Shown: positions 1 through 7,592, counted from the stretch's first letter. The stretch is 8,773 nucleotides of DNA from a bacterium (GCA_025774205.1 JALGWK010000065.1:1-8773); one strand, 5' to 3'. The notes: generated by a model from the letters alone, not told the origin. A program made the numbers and translations.

Positions 1-914
1 TTAATGGTACTATCAAGGCCCTCCTCGAGCGGTATACGCGGCAGCCAGCCAAGTTCGGTCGTCAGACGAGTGATATCGAGCGCGTATCTCTGGTCGTGGC
101 CGGGCCGATCCGCGACAAACGTGATCAGATCGCCGGAGGCTCCCAGCAGCTCGATCAGGGTCTTCACCAGGTCGAGGTTGGCGACATCGTTCCCCGTTCC
201 GACGTTGTAGATCTGCCCGACCTCCCCGCCGGTCCAGACCGCCCAGATCGCCGCGCAGTGATCGATCACGTGGAGCCATTCCCGGGTCTGAAGACCGTCA
301 CCGTAGACCGGCAGGGGGCGGCCCTCCACGATGTTGGTGATCATGAGCGGGATGAGTTTCTCCGGGAACTGCCACGGACCGTAGTTGTTGGAGGCACGGG
401 TGATGAGGGCGGGGACGCCCCAGGTGTGAACGGCGGCGTTCACCAGTAGATCGGCCGAGGCCTTGCTGGCGGCATAGGGACTGGAGGGGTTGAGATGATC
501 GGTCTCGGAGAACCGGATATCGGGCGGAGTCGAGCCATACACTTCATCGGTCCCGATCTGAAGGAAGCGGGGGATCTCGAGTTCACGCACCAGGTCGAGC
601 AGAACCTGAACTCCGGTCACATTGCTATGGAGGAAGGGTGCGGCTGATTCGAGGCTGCGGTCGACGTGCGATTCGGCGGCGAAATTGATCACCCCCACGG
701 CGCCGTCGAGGATGCCGCGCATCGCTTCGGCATCCGCGATATCGGCCCTCTCGAACCGCACCCGGTCGAGGACCCCCTCCAGATTAGCCAGGTTCCCGGC
801 GTAGGTGAGGAGGTCGACCACGACCAGGTCGTGGTCGGGATGTTCCTCGCAGAGCCAGTTGACGAAGTTCGAGCCGATGAAACCGGCCCCGCCTGTAATG
901 ACCAGGTGTGACAT
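1..914 (-). CDS. rfbB: dTDP-glucose 4,6-dehydratase (RmlB/RfbB), 3' end cut by window edge
   Basis: This enzyme converts dTDP-glucose to dTDP-4-keto-6-deoxyglucose using bound NAD+, the second step of dTDP-L-rhamnose and related deoxysugar synthesis in the cytoplasm. The frame is open from the ATG at 914 to the left edge, giving 304 residues; the family is usually about 320-360, so roughly the last 20-50 are missing. It is an extended short-chain dehydrogenase: the Rossmann motif GGAGFIGS is at residues 8-15, AAESHVDRS at 79-87, the catalytic TDE at 122-124 and the YxxxK pair at Y147/K151. The family signatures NNYGPWQFPEKLIPL (176-190) and RPGHD (270-274) are also present. The start is set by an AGGA-type ribosome site about 5 nt upstream. 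It follows rfbA by 25 nt on the same strand, the usual pairing, and the rest of the rhamnose pathway (rfbC/rfbD) may lie beyond the left edge. The identification is secure. Confidence 0.96.
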   Translation of the reverse strand, partial: MSHLVITGGAGFIGSNFVNWLCEEHPDHDLVVVDLLTYAGNLANLEGVLDRVRFERADIADAEAMRGILDGAVGVINFAAESHVDRSLESAAPFLHSNVTGVQVLLDLVRELEIPRFLQIGTDEVYGSTPPDIRFSETDHLNPSSPYAASKASADLLVNAAVHTWGVPALITRASNNYGPWQFPEKLIPLMITNIVEGRPLPVYGDGLQTREWLHVIDHCAAIWAVWTGGEVGQIYNVGTGNDVANLDLVKTLIELLGASGDLITFVADRPGHDQRYALDITRLTTELGWLPRIPLEEGLDSTI

Positions 915-939
915 GGCGTTCCTGCCCTCGACTTCGATG

Positions 940-1668
940 TTAGTCTTTGACTGTTCCGGTCTCGGCCACCAGTTCGGTCGCCTTCTTCAGGGACTCGAAG
1001 GTACCGGCGTCGGTCCACCAGCCTTCGAGGATACTGTACTCCATCGTCCCCTGATCGACGTAGAAATTGTTCACATCGGTGATCTCGAGTTCATTCCGCG
1101 CCGATGGCTCCAGCCCGTCGATCACGTCCCAGACCTGATGGTCGTAACAGTAGATCCCGGTAACCGAATAGGAGGAAGGGGGATCGGATGGCTTCTCGAT
1201 AATCTCCACGATCGTGTCGCCTTCGAATCTCGGCACGCCGAACCGCTCGGGATCCTCGACCTCCTGCAGCAGGATCCGGGCACCCCGTTCCTGCTTCTCG
1301 AAGGCCGTGACGTGTTCGCGGATGCTGTTCTGGAAGATGTTGTCTCCCAGGATCACCACCACCTTGTCATTGTCCACGAACTCGCGGCAGAGGCCCAGCG
1401 CCTCGGCGATACCGCCCTCACCCTCCTGGTAGGTGTAATGCAGGTGAGAGAGCCCGAATTCTTTCCCGTTCTGCAGGAGCCTGAGGAAGTCGCCCGCATT
1501 GTTACCGCCGGTCACGAGCATGATCTCCTCGATGCCGGCGTCAACGAGGGATTCGATCGGGTAGTAGACCATCGGTTTGCGGTAGACCGGCAGGAGATGC
1601 TTGTTGGTCACCTTGGTGAGTGGGTGGAGACGGGTACCGAGCCCGCCAGCCAGAACGACACCTTTCAT
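940..1668 (-). CDS. rfbA: glucose-1-phosphate thymidylyltransferase (RmlA/RfbA), short form
   Basis: This enzyme makes dTDP-glucose from dTTP and glucose-1-phosphate, supplying the substrate for RfbB next to it. The 242-residue protein shows the nucleotidyltransferase signature GGLGTRLHPLT (residues 8-18), followed by the NKHLLPV segment with K23. The metal and substrate motifs LGDNIF (107-112), DPERFGV (139-145), IEKP (157-160), ELEITDVN (193-200) and WTDAGT (218-223) are all present. It is about 45-50 residues shorter than the classical E. coli-type RmlA. The missing part is the C-terminal helical end, and no break is seen, so this looks like the short form of the family rather than a truncation. 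The ATG at 1668 has a strong AAGGAG ribosome site 10 nt upstream. The gene lies between the DUF5916 barrel gene (53 nt upstream) and rfbB (25 nt downstream). A different sugar-1-phosphate as substrate cannot be excluded from sequence, but the pairing with rfbB makes glucose the best guess. Confidence 0.95.
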   Translation of the reverse strand: MKGVVLAGGLGTRLHPLTKVTNKHLLPVYRKPMVYYPIESLVDAGIEEIMLVTGGNNAGDFLRLLQNGKEFGLSHLHYTYQEGEGGIAEALGLCREFVDNDKVVVILGDNIFQNSIREHVTAFEKQERGARILLQEVEDPERFGVPRFEGDTIVEIIEKPSDPPSSYSVTGIYCYDHQVWDVIDGLEPSARNELEITDVNNFYVDQGTMEYSILEGWWTDAGTFESLKKATELVAETGTVKD

Positions 1669-1678
1669 GATGTTGCGA

Positions 1679-1684
1679 CTCCTT
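1679..1684 (-). promoter_or_regulatory. Shine-Dalgarno site of rfbA
   Basis: On the minus strand the sequence reads AAGGAG, 10 nt before the rfbA ATG. This is a near-consensus ribosome binding site. It fixes the start and shows the gene is independently translated although it lies close behind the DUF5916 gene. Confidence 0.75.
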
Positions 1685-1721
1685 CAGGATCCTCTATGGA
1701 ACCGTACGTACCAGTGTGATC

Positions 1722-4052
1722 CTACAGGTTGAACCAGTAGGTGAACTTCATCAGCAGCGCGCGGTCGCTCAGGGGAAGACGACCGTACCGTTCATAATAT
1801 TCCCAATTCCGGATATCGTCGTCACGAATCTCGTTGTACACCAGATAAAGAACGCTCTTGGCGTTCAGGAACCAGGAGAGTACGGCGTTGAGGGTGTTCG
1901 CGCCGACATTCCGTTCGCCCGCCTCGGTCGGGAGGTAGAGGCGGTACTGGTTGTAGACCTTCAGGGCCAGGTCCGAGGTGAAATAATAGGAAGCGCGGGC
2001 CACCAGCAGGTTCTTCAGCTCATCCAGGGAACCGTCCTCGAAGTACTCCCTGATATGGGTATAACTGAGACTGCCGGAGAACCGGGCGCTCGGCCGGAAA
2101 CTGAAACCGACGCGGACGTTCAGGTCACGTCCCCAGTAGAGATCGCTGTAGTCGAGGAAATCACCCCAGCCGAAGGAGGCGTCCAGGGAGTAGTCGAGAC
2201 TCCGGTCGGTGTTGAATCGTACGTTGAAATCCGTACCGTCGTAGGGGCGGCCGGTGACGGTCGTGACCCAGGGATTGGGAGCGTAGATATCGTACCACAT
2301 GGTATGGTTCAGGCCGACGCTGGCGTTCATTTCGAAGTAGTTCATGTCCTGGAGCTTGAACTCGGCCCGGTAACGGCCGTGGGTGTAATCACCCTCGAAG
2401 TTGCGTGAGGCTTCGGCGCTCCCCTTGAATTCAAGCTGCCTGATCCCATACCGCTCCGGTCGGGGCTTCCAGCCGAAGTTCACCTTCCCCCGGCGGCGAT
2501 TGACCTGGCTCATGTAGCCGATCTGATCGACGTTGAAATCGGGACCGAGGTAGTTGAATTCCAGTCCGTACTCCCACAGATCGGATCGCAGACCGGCCTT
2601 GATCTGGCCGGCCCAGTCATTGCCGGACCCGTTGTGATTGATGCTGTGGGCGAGCATGGTGGTGATGGAGTGGTTGTCCTGGAAGCGGAGGTTCAGGTCG
2701 AGCCCCAGCGCGCGCTGGTAAGGGCTCACACCGGGGGCTAACCGGGAATCCTTGTTGACGCTGATGATCCCGATGTTCGAGCGGGCGAAGATGTCCCGCT
2801 TCAGTCTGACCACAGCGTAGTTGGCCATCGGGACTGTCACTGAAGTGGAATCAGAGGTGGCGTAATCCTGGCGTTCGGTGATGGCGTTTATCACGCCGAT
2901 CTCCCACGGCCCGCTTCTTCCGATCAGTTTTCCACCTGCCAGCATGTTCACTTCCGGTCCGCCGAAAATCTGCTTCCCGATCCGGCGACTGTAGAAGATC
3001 TGCAGCGGCGTCCGGAAGACCCCCTGTCCCTCCTGGAAGAAGGGCCGTAGTTCCATGAAGAAGCGTTCGTAGCGGGTGACGTTGATCTGTTCCTGGTCGG
3101 GCGCGATCTGACCGAAATCGGGATTGAGGGCGATGTCGAGCGCCATATTGCTCGTGATCCCGTACTTCAGGTCGAGACCGAAGTCAGCCAGCCCGTCACG
3201 GTCGTATCCGAGAGACCCGCCGGAACGGTAGAATTGCTGACCGCTCGCCTTGAGGTAGGGCATCAGTTCGAGCCGTCGTCCCCGGCGAAGGCCCCGAAGG
3301 TCATTCAGTTCCCCGTACTTGTCGATCCGGAAGGCGTCGTTACGGCCCCACGAACACCACAACAGGTCCTCCTTGGTACGCTGGATCGTCCGGCTGAAGT
3401 TGATGCCGAAGGTGTGGGATTCCTTGGCTTCGAAACGGAGGATGGAGAAGGGGAGGGCAAGTTCGACGAACCAGCCCTCGTCGGTCATCGTGGTGGCTGA
3501 TTCCCAGACGCCGTCCCAGTTGATATCCATCCCGTAGGAGTCGACCTGGTTGTTGGCCACCCCGACGATGAAGTGATAGGAATTCCGGTGATCGTGATAG
3601 GGATCGATGTCGATCTGGACATTGTCGGACTGCAGGCGCCATGAATCGCGTGTGCTCACCCGGTAGACGATGCCATCCGGTTCAGTGTCGAGGCAGGAGA
3701 AGGCGATGTAGAGATGGGTTGGTGAGTAGAGGACCCGTACTTCGGTCCGCTGGCTGGGGTCGGCGCCTTCCTCCGGATTACGGGCCGTGAAATCGCTGAT
3801 CACGGGGGCACCGGCCCATTCTTCCGGATCGATCGTTCCATCGATGCGGATGGTGCCCCGGACCACGGCGGCGCTGATGCTCGAACCGGCGATATCGTTC
3901 CTGGATGAGCCGGCAGGGGGAGGGTCGGAGACGGGATTGCTGGTGATGGGAGCGAATTGAGCACGGAGCGCGGAAGGGAACAGGAATACGACGCCGACAA
4001 ACAGCGCGCCCATCAGGAGAGGTGATGTTACGGGCAGTATTCTTCTCGGCAT
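1722..4052 (-). CDS. Outer-membrane beta-barrel protein, CBM9-like domain plus DUF5916
   Basis: This is a large exported protein of 776 residues from the chosen ATG at 4052. That start gives a clean signal peptide: MPRR, a hydrophobic core (about residues 11-25), then a likely cut after ALRA (residue 31). The frame is open further up to a TTG at 4139, but the extra 29 residues are polar, have no ribosome site and would bury the signal peptide. Residues about 62-250 look like a carbohydrate-binding family 9-like sandwich (GTIRIDGTIDPEEW near 66-79, then LYIAFSCLD at 114-122). From about 260 it matches the DUF5916 pattern, including LNPDFGQIAPDQEQIN (309-324) and ELRPFFQEGQGVF (334-346). The remainder is rich in alternating aromatic/polar strands and ends in FTYWFNL, as expected for a barrel strand. 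The biochemical role of the family is not established. Sitting upstream of rfbA/rfbB it may serve the cell surface, but a direct link to polysaccharide export is only a guess. Confidence 0.88.
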   Translation of the reverse strand: MPRRILPVTSPLLMGALFVGVVFLFPSALRAQFAPITSNPVSDPPPAGSSRNDIAGSSISAAVVRGTIRIDGTIDPEEWAGAPVISDFTARNPEEGADPSQRTEVRVLYSPTHLYIAFSCLDTEPDGIVYRVSTRDSWRLQSDNVQIDIDPYHDHRNSYHFIVGVANNQVDSYGMDINWDGVWESATTMTDEGWFVELALPFSILRFEAKESHTFGINFSRTIQRTKEDLLWCSWGRNDAFRIDKYGELNDLRGLRRGRRLELMPYLKASGQQFYRSGGSLGYDRDGLADFGLDLKYGITSNMALDIALNPDFGQIAPDQEQINVTRYERFFMELRPFFQEGQGVFRTPLQIFYSRRIGKQIFGGPEVNMLAGGKLIGRSGPWEIGVINAITERQDYATSDSTSVTVPMANYAVVRLKRDIFARSNIGIISVNKDSRLAPGVSPYQRALGLDLNLRFQDNHSITTMLAHSINHNGSGNDWAGQIKAGLRSDLWEYGLEFNYLGPDFNVDQIGYMSQVNRRRGKVNFGWKPRPERYGIRQLEFKGSAEASRNFEGDYTHGRYRAEFKLQDMNYFEMNASVGLNHTMWYDIYAPNPWVTTVTGRPYDGTDFNVRFNTDRSLDYSLDASFGWGDFLDYSDLYWGRDLNVRVGFSFRPSARFSGSLSYTHIREYFEDGSLDELKNLLVARASYYFTSDLALKVYNQYRLYLPTEAGERNVGANTLNAVLSWFLNAKSVLYLVYNEIRDDDIRNWEYYERYGRLPLSDRALLMKFTYWFNL

Positions 4053-4268
4053 GGTCCCCAATTCTGCTGCTGATGTACCCGTTTCTATTGCTGATACAGA
4101 TAGAACAGGAGGGTCATTCATTGTGTCGGGCTGGCACAAGATAGCACTTGAATATGGGGGCGCAACTCACCGGAGCCCACAGCACAATCCCTGGTTTGTT
4201 GTTCCGGAGGTGTCACCTGCCTATCATACAATGATGTATCCGTTCAGATTCAGAGGGTTTCGAACCTG
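4053..4268. other. Divergent intergenic region between the DUF5916 gene and ruvX
   Basis: These 216 bp separate the leftward and rightward gene groups and are visibly richer in A/T than the flanking genes. No gene is supported here. The leftward frame that continues from 4052 to 4139 has no ribosome site and unlike codon use. A possible rightward promoter (4199-4227) and two short inverted repeats (4208-4218, 4226-4239) lie near ruvX. A leftward promoter for the barrel gene must also be here, but no convincing -35/-10 pair was found. Confidence 0.6.
4199..4227 (+). promoter_or_regulatory. Possible sigma70-type promoter of ruvX-mltG-porX
   Basis: The pair TTGTTC, 17 nt, TATCAT is seen 40-70 bp before the ruvX start. 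The -10 matches TATAAT in 5 of 6 positions; the -35 matches TTGACA only in its first 3. The spacing is ideal. The spacer holds an 11-bp palindrome (AGGTG-T-CACCT, 4208-4218) that could be a regulator site. The evidence is pattern only and could be chance. Confidence 0.35.
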
Positions 4269-4742
4269 ATGCCGAGAGTACTCGGGATCGATCACGGTGA
4301 ACGCCGACTCGGCCTGGCGGTCGGAGATACAGATATCGGTGTCGCCACGGGTCTGCCGACGATCACCTGGAGTGGGAAGAAGGACCTCCGGGGCCGGCTC
4401 ATGGCGGTGATCGATGAGCAGGGACCGGAACTCCTGGTTGTCGGGTATCCGCTGCTGATGGACGGCACCAGGGGCGAGCGTTGTGAGGTGGTCGACGCCT
4501 TCGTGAAGCTCCTCACCGGCTGGTCCGGATTGCCGGTGGCACTCAGGGACGAACGCCTGACCAGCGCGGAGGCGGATCGGATCAGAATGGAAGCCGGACG
4601 CACAGAGAAGGAAGCACGCGCGGGCGGCCTGCTCGATCGGGCGGCAGCCGTGCTGCTCCTGCAGAACTGGTTCGACAGTGCCGACCGGTCGGGGCTGGAT
4701 CCTGACACCCTCCCCGCCGGCAGAAAGGATGACGACCGTTGA
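4269..4742 (+). CDS. ruvX: RuvX/YqgF family RNase H-fold protein (putative pre-16S rRNA nuclease)
   Basis: This is a 157-residue cytoplasmic protein of the YqgF family, which has the RuvC/RNase H fold. In E. coli the family member processes the 5' end of 16S rRNA; it was earlier described as a putative Holliday junction resolvase. The sequence begins with LGIDHGERRLGLAVGD (residues 5-20) carrying the first acidic residue D8. Next come VVGYPLLMDGTRGER (57-71), DERLTSAEAD (94-103) with E95, and LLDRAAAVLLLQNWFD (121-136) with D123. These supply the three expected acidic active-site positions. Length is normal for the family, with a short charged tail. The ATG at 4269 is preceded by AGAGGG about 11 nt upstream, a moderate ribosome site. 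Its last codons overlap the start of mltG, so the two are translated together. YqgF next to mltG is a common gene neighbourhood in bacteria. Confidence 0.93.
   Translation: MPRVLGIDHGERRLGLAVGDTDIGVATGLPTITWSGKKDLRGRLMAVIDEQGPELLVVGYPLLMDGTRGERCEVVDAFVKLLTGWSGLPVALRDERLTSAEADRIRMEAGRTEKEARAGGLLDRAAAVLLLQNWFDSADRSGLDPDTLPAGRKDDDR
4725..4729 (+). promoter_or_regulatory. Shine-Dalgarno site that sets the TTG start of mltG
   Basis: AAGGA lies inside the end of ruvX, 9 nt before the TTG at 4739. An ATG at 4729 is in another frame and cannot start mltG. This site is therefore the reason for choosing the unusual TTG, which overlaps the ruvX stop as TTGA. Confidence 0.65.
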
Positions 4743-5932
4743 CCGCACACGGATTCCTGGCCTTCCTCTGGGTTACGGGCCCGTTCCTGCTGCTGCTGAT
4801 CGGTGGCGTGGCGGTCTGGTTCTTCATCCGGGAGTTGAGAGGGAACCGCCCGGTGATCATCCTCTGGAGCGTGATGATCGGCCTGTCGGTCATCTCCGGT
4901 CTGCTGATGAAGGGTGTATTCTGGAAGACGCCGGCCGTGATGCCCTCCGGTCCGGTGGAGATAATCTTCGAACCGGGCACGACACCCCATGAGATAGCCC
5001 GGGAACTGCAACGGGCGGAGATCATCGGGAACGCCCGTGCCCTGGTGCTGGCCGCCCGGCTCACCCGTACCGACCGGGCGTTTCAGGCGGGGCGGTTCCA
5101 TTTTCCGGGAGGACAGGACAACCTGGAGATCCTGCGTACCCTGACCAACGGCGATACCTCCCGGGAGTTCGTGACCATCCCGGAAGGACTCCGGGCTCAC
5201 GATGTCGCGGGGATCGTAGCCCGCGAGGCGGAGGTTGATTCGGCCCGCTTCATTGCCCTCACCACAGATTCTCTCTTTATCGCGGAGGTTATGCCGGCCG
5301 ATGGCGACGGGTTCCGACCATCGACCCTGGACGGCTACCTCCTGCCCGAAACCTACAACGTCTGGTACCGGATGTCCGCCGAGGAAGTGGTTTCATTGAT
5401 GGTGGGCCAGTTCCTCGACCTGTGGAGGAGTGACCTCAGCCAACCCGCTGCCGCATTGGGACTCACACGACACGAGGTGGCCACCTTCGCCAGCATCATC
5501 GAGCGGGAGGCGGCCAGTGCCGAAGAGCGGCCGCTGATCAGCGCGGTTTTCCACAACCGGCTCGAACGGGGCATGCGCCTCGAATCGTGCGCCACGGTGC
5601 TCTATGCCCTCGGACGGTACAAGCGGCGCCTCTTCCAGCGGGACCTCGAGGTCGATTCGCCGTACAACACCTACCGGAACCGGGGTCTGCCCCCGGGGCC
5701 GATCGCGAATGCCGGCGCCGCCAGCCTGAGGGCGGTCGTCTCCCCCGCCGAAACAGACTTCCTCTACTTCGTCGCCCGTGGCAACGGCACCCATACCTTT
5801 TCCCGCACCTACTCAGATCACCTGCGCGCCGCGCGTTCCCAGGGAGACGGGATCCTGGTGGGAGGACGAGCCGCCCGGGAGGAGGGCCGGGAAGGCTCCG
5901 ATCCGCCCCCCGATCAGGGTGGGACCCGGTAG
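4739..5932 (+). CDS. mltG: Endolytic murein transglycosylase MltG (YceG-like)
   Basis: MltG is an inner-membrane lytic transglycosylase that cuts nascent glycan strands in the periplasm and is thought to set strand length by terminating polymerisation. The protein has 397 residues. Two hydrophobic segments are at the N-terminus (about 6-30 and 38-57), where the family normally has one. A LysM-like small domain follows (about 72-97, with FEPGTTPHEIAREL). The catalytic domain has LDGYLLPETYNV (197-208), ASIIEREA (251-258) with the catalytic glutamate expected at E255, and VFHNRLERGMRLESCATV (270-287). It ends with SPYNTYRNRGLPPGPIAN (307-324) and THTFSRTYSDH (351-361). C284 stands where the E. 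coli-type enzyme has aspartate, a change that seems to occur in some family branches. The tail from about 370 is charged and probably disordered. The start is TTG, overlapping the ruvX stop, with AAGGA 9 nt upstream. The identification is firm; the membrane topology is the unusual point. Confidence 0.95.
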   Translation: MTAHGFLAFLWVTGPFLLLLIGGVAVWFFIRELRGNRPVIILWSVMIGLSVISGLLMKGVFWKTPAVMPSGPVEIIFEPGTTPHEIARELQRAEIIGNARALVLAARLTRTDRAFQAGRFHFPGGQDNLEILRTLTNGDTSREFVTIPEGLRAHDVAGIVAREAEVDSARFIALTTDSLFIAEVMPADGDGFRPSTLDGYLLPETYNVWYRMSAEEVVSLMVGQFLDLWRSDLSQPAAALGLTRHEVATFASIIEREAASAEERPLISAVFHNRLERGMRLESCATVLYALGRYKRRLFQRDLEVDSPYNTYRNRGLPPGPIANAGAASLRAVVSPAETDFLYFVARGNGTHTFSRTYSDHLRAARSQGDGILVGGRAAREEGREGSDPPPDQGGTR

Positions 5933-5999
5933 TGTCATGTCATGCAGCAAATGTCGGCGCCACTCGAATGCCGCGGTTGTCGCGTGACCGGGCACTGAC

Positions 6000-7592
6000 A
6001 TGACTGCCCGCTTCCGACTGCTCTGGGCCGATGACGAGATAAACCTGCTCCGTCCCCATATCCTGTACCTCGAAGAACGCGGGTTCGAGGTGGTGGGAGT
6101 GCCCTCGGGTGAAGACGCGCTCCAGCTGATCGCCGGGGAGTCGTTCGACCTGCTCCTGCTCGACGAGCGGATGCCCGGCCTCGACGGGATCGGCGTCCTG
6201 GAACGTCTGCGGGCTCTCCGACCCGATCTGCCGGTGGTGATGGTCACCAAGCAGGAAGATGAAGGCCTGATGGAAGAGGCGATCGGCCGGTCGATCGCCG
6301 ATTTCCTCACCAAACCGGTCAATCCGAGCCAGGTTCTGTCGGTGTGCAAACGGGTCCTGGAGAGCGGCCGACTGCGTGGGGAAGCGCTTACCCGCGACTA
6401 CACCCGGGAGTTCGCGCGCCTTTCTGAACGACTCGCGTCCGGTCCCCTCACGCCGGCTGAATGGGGCGACCTCGCGGAAGCGCTGGCCTGGTGGAGTACC
6501 CGGCTCGATGAGACCGGACAGGAGGGACTGGCAGAATCGCTGATAACCCTGCAGCGGGAGGCCGACGGCGTCTTCGCCCGGCAGGTGATCGAGCGCTATC
6601 CGGAGTGGGTGGCGTCAGAGAGGGCAGAGGGTGTGAAAGGGGATGACCGACCCTTCTTCACTACTGATGTCGCCACAGAAGCGATCCTGCCCCTGCTGGC
6701 TGAACATGGCCGGGCGCTCTTCATCGTCCTCGATTGTCTCCGGCTCGACCAGTGGCACGCCATCGAATCCCTGCTCCCACGCTCGATCGTGGTGGAACGG
6801 ACACCGATCTTCTCCCTTCTCCCTTCAGCCAGTCCCTATTCACGCAACGCCCTCCTCTCCGGCCGCTTCCCGGATGAGATCGCTGCCCGGTATCCCGACC
6901 TGTGGGCTTCGGGGGGGGATGAAGGAGAGGAAGGACTTAACCGGTACGAACCGGAGATGATCACCAGTGTGCTGGAGTCAGCGGCCGGGGGGATCGGTAA
7001 TGCCCGCCTGGCGCTCTTCGAACGGGTCCGCTCCCCCTCTGAGGGGGAGGCGGTCGCCAGGAAACTGGCCGGCGGGGTGCCGGACGGGCTTTCGGTGGCC
7101 ATCTTCAATTTCCTCGACCTGCTGGTCCATGACCAGACGGAATCGCTTGTCCTGAAAGAGCTTGCGCCTGATTCGGCGGCTTTCAGGTCTGTGGCCCGGG
7201 AGTGGTTCAGGCACTCCCCCCTCCCCGAACTGATAGAACGGGCGACGGGCGATGGGGCCCCGGTCGTGATCGCGACCGATCACGGCAGTACCCGGGTGGG
7301 ACGCAGCATCGAGGTGAAGGCAGATCGCACTGCCTCCCATGGCGTCCGCTACAAAATCGGCCGGAATCTCAACGCCGATCAGCGCTGGACCCACCGGATC
7401 GACGACCTGGCCGCGTGGCGTCTCCCTCCCGGAGGGCTCACCACCACCTGTCTGCTGGCCCGCGAAGACGCTTACCTCCTCTTCACCTCCGAGGCCGCGC
7501 CTCATCGGAAGCGCTTCGAGGGGTCCTTCCAGCACGGGGGTATATCGATCGCCGAGGTGATCATTCCGCTCATCAGACTCACCGGCCGTTGA
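6000..7592 (+). CDS. porX: PorX-like response regulator: receiver domain plus PglZ domain
   Basis: This is a 530-residue cytoplasmic two-component regulator. Residues 1-122 are a receiver domain with the acidic pair D11/D12, phosphate-accepting D55 (LLLLDERMPG), T83 and K105 (FLTKPVNPSQ). A helical linker (about 125-215) follows, then a PglZ domain of the alkaline phosphatase superfamily. Likely metal-site motifs are LDCLRLDQW with D245, LPSASPYSRNALLSG (274-288), FLDLLVHDQTE with D373, ATDHGSTRV with D427/H428, and QHGGIS with H512. This order and the length (P. gingivalis PorX is about 518) match PorX. In Bacteroidota, PorX works with the kinase PorY and a sigma factor to control type IX secretion, and its PglZ part has been reported to act on oligonucleotides. 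Neither partner is in this window. At the probable nucleophile loop the protein has Ser276/Ser278 where PorX commonly has Thr. The ATG is the only possible start after an in-frame stop at 5985; no good ribosome site is seen. It lies 67 nt after mltG, probably in the same transcript. Confidence 0.88.
   Translation: MTARFRLLWADDEINLLRPHILYLEERGFEVVGVPSGEDALQLIAGESFDLLLLDERMPGLDGIGVLERLRALRPDLPVVMVTKQEDEGLMEEAIGRSIADFLTKPVNPSQVLSVCKRVLESGRLRGEALTRDYTREFARLSERLASGPLTPAEWGDLAEALAWWSTRLDETGQEGLAESLITLQREADGVFARQVIERYPEWVASERAEGVKGDDRPFFTTDVATEAILPLLAEHGRALFIVLDCLRLDQWHAIESLLPRSIVVERTPIFSLLPSASPYSRNALLSGRFPDEIAARYPDLWASGGDEGEEGLNRYEPEMITSVLESAAGGIGNARLALFERVRSPSEGEAVARKLAGGVPDGLSVAIFNFLDLLVHDQTESLVLKELAPDSAAFRSVAREWFRHSPLPELIERATGDGAPVVIATDHGSTRVGRSIEVKADRTASHGVRYKIGRNLNADQRWTHRIDDLAAWRLPPGGLTTTCLLAREDAYLLFTSEAAPHRKRFEGSFQHGGISIAEVIIPLIRLTGR

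Noticed and set aside
805-1719. Long open frame (about 304 codons) on the plus strand over rfbA
   Set aside because: It lies opposite rfbA, whose family motifs are complete. The antisense translation has no recognisable domain, and its length is explained by high GC content.
4053-4139. N-terminal extension of the DUF5916 protein to a TTG at 4139
   Set aside because: No ribosome site, polar extension before a proper signal peptide, and AT-rich codons unlike the rest of the gene.
4226-4239. Inverted repeat ATACA-N4-TGTAT before ruvX
   Set aside because: The arms are only 5 bp in an AT-rich stretch, with no run of T after it, so it is neither a terminator nor a convincing operator.
4292-5200. 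Long antisense open frame over ruvX and mltG
   Set aside because: Both sense genes are firmly identified, and the antisense product is low-complexity Arg/Pro/Ser-rich sequence without motifs.
5937-5998. Two tiny overlapping frames (16 and 18 codons) between mltG and porX, both with cysteine pairs
   Set aside because: They are too short to support, have no ribosome site, and the CxxC-like patterns could be chance. A leader peptide for porX is possible but unsupported.
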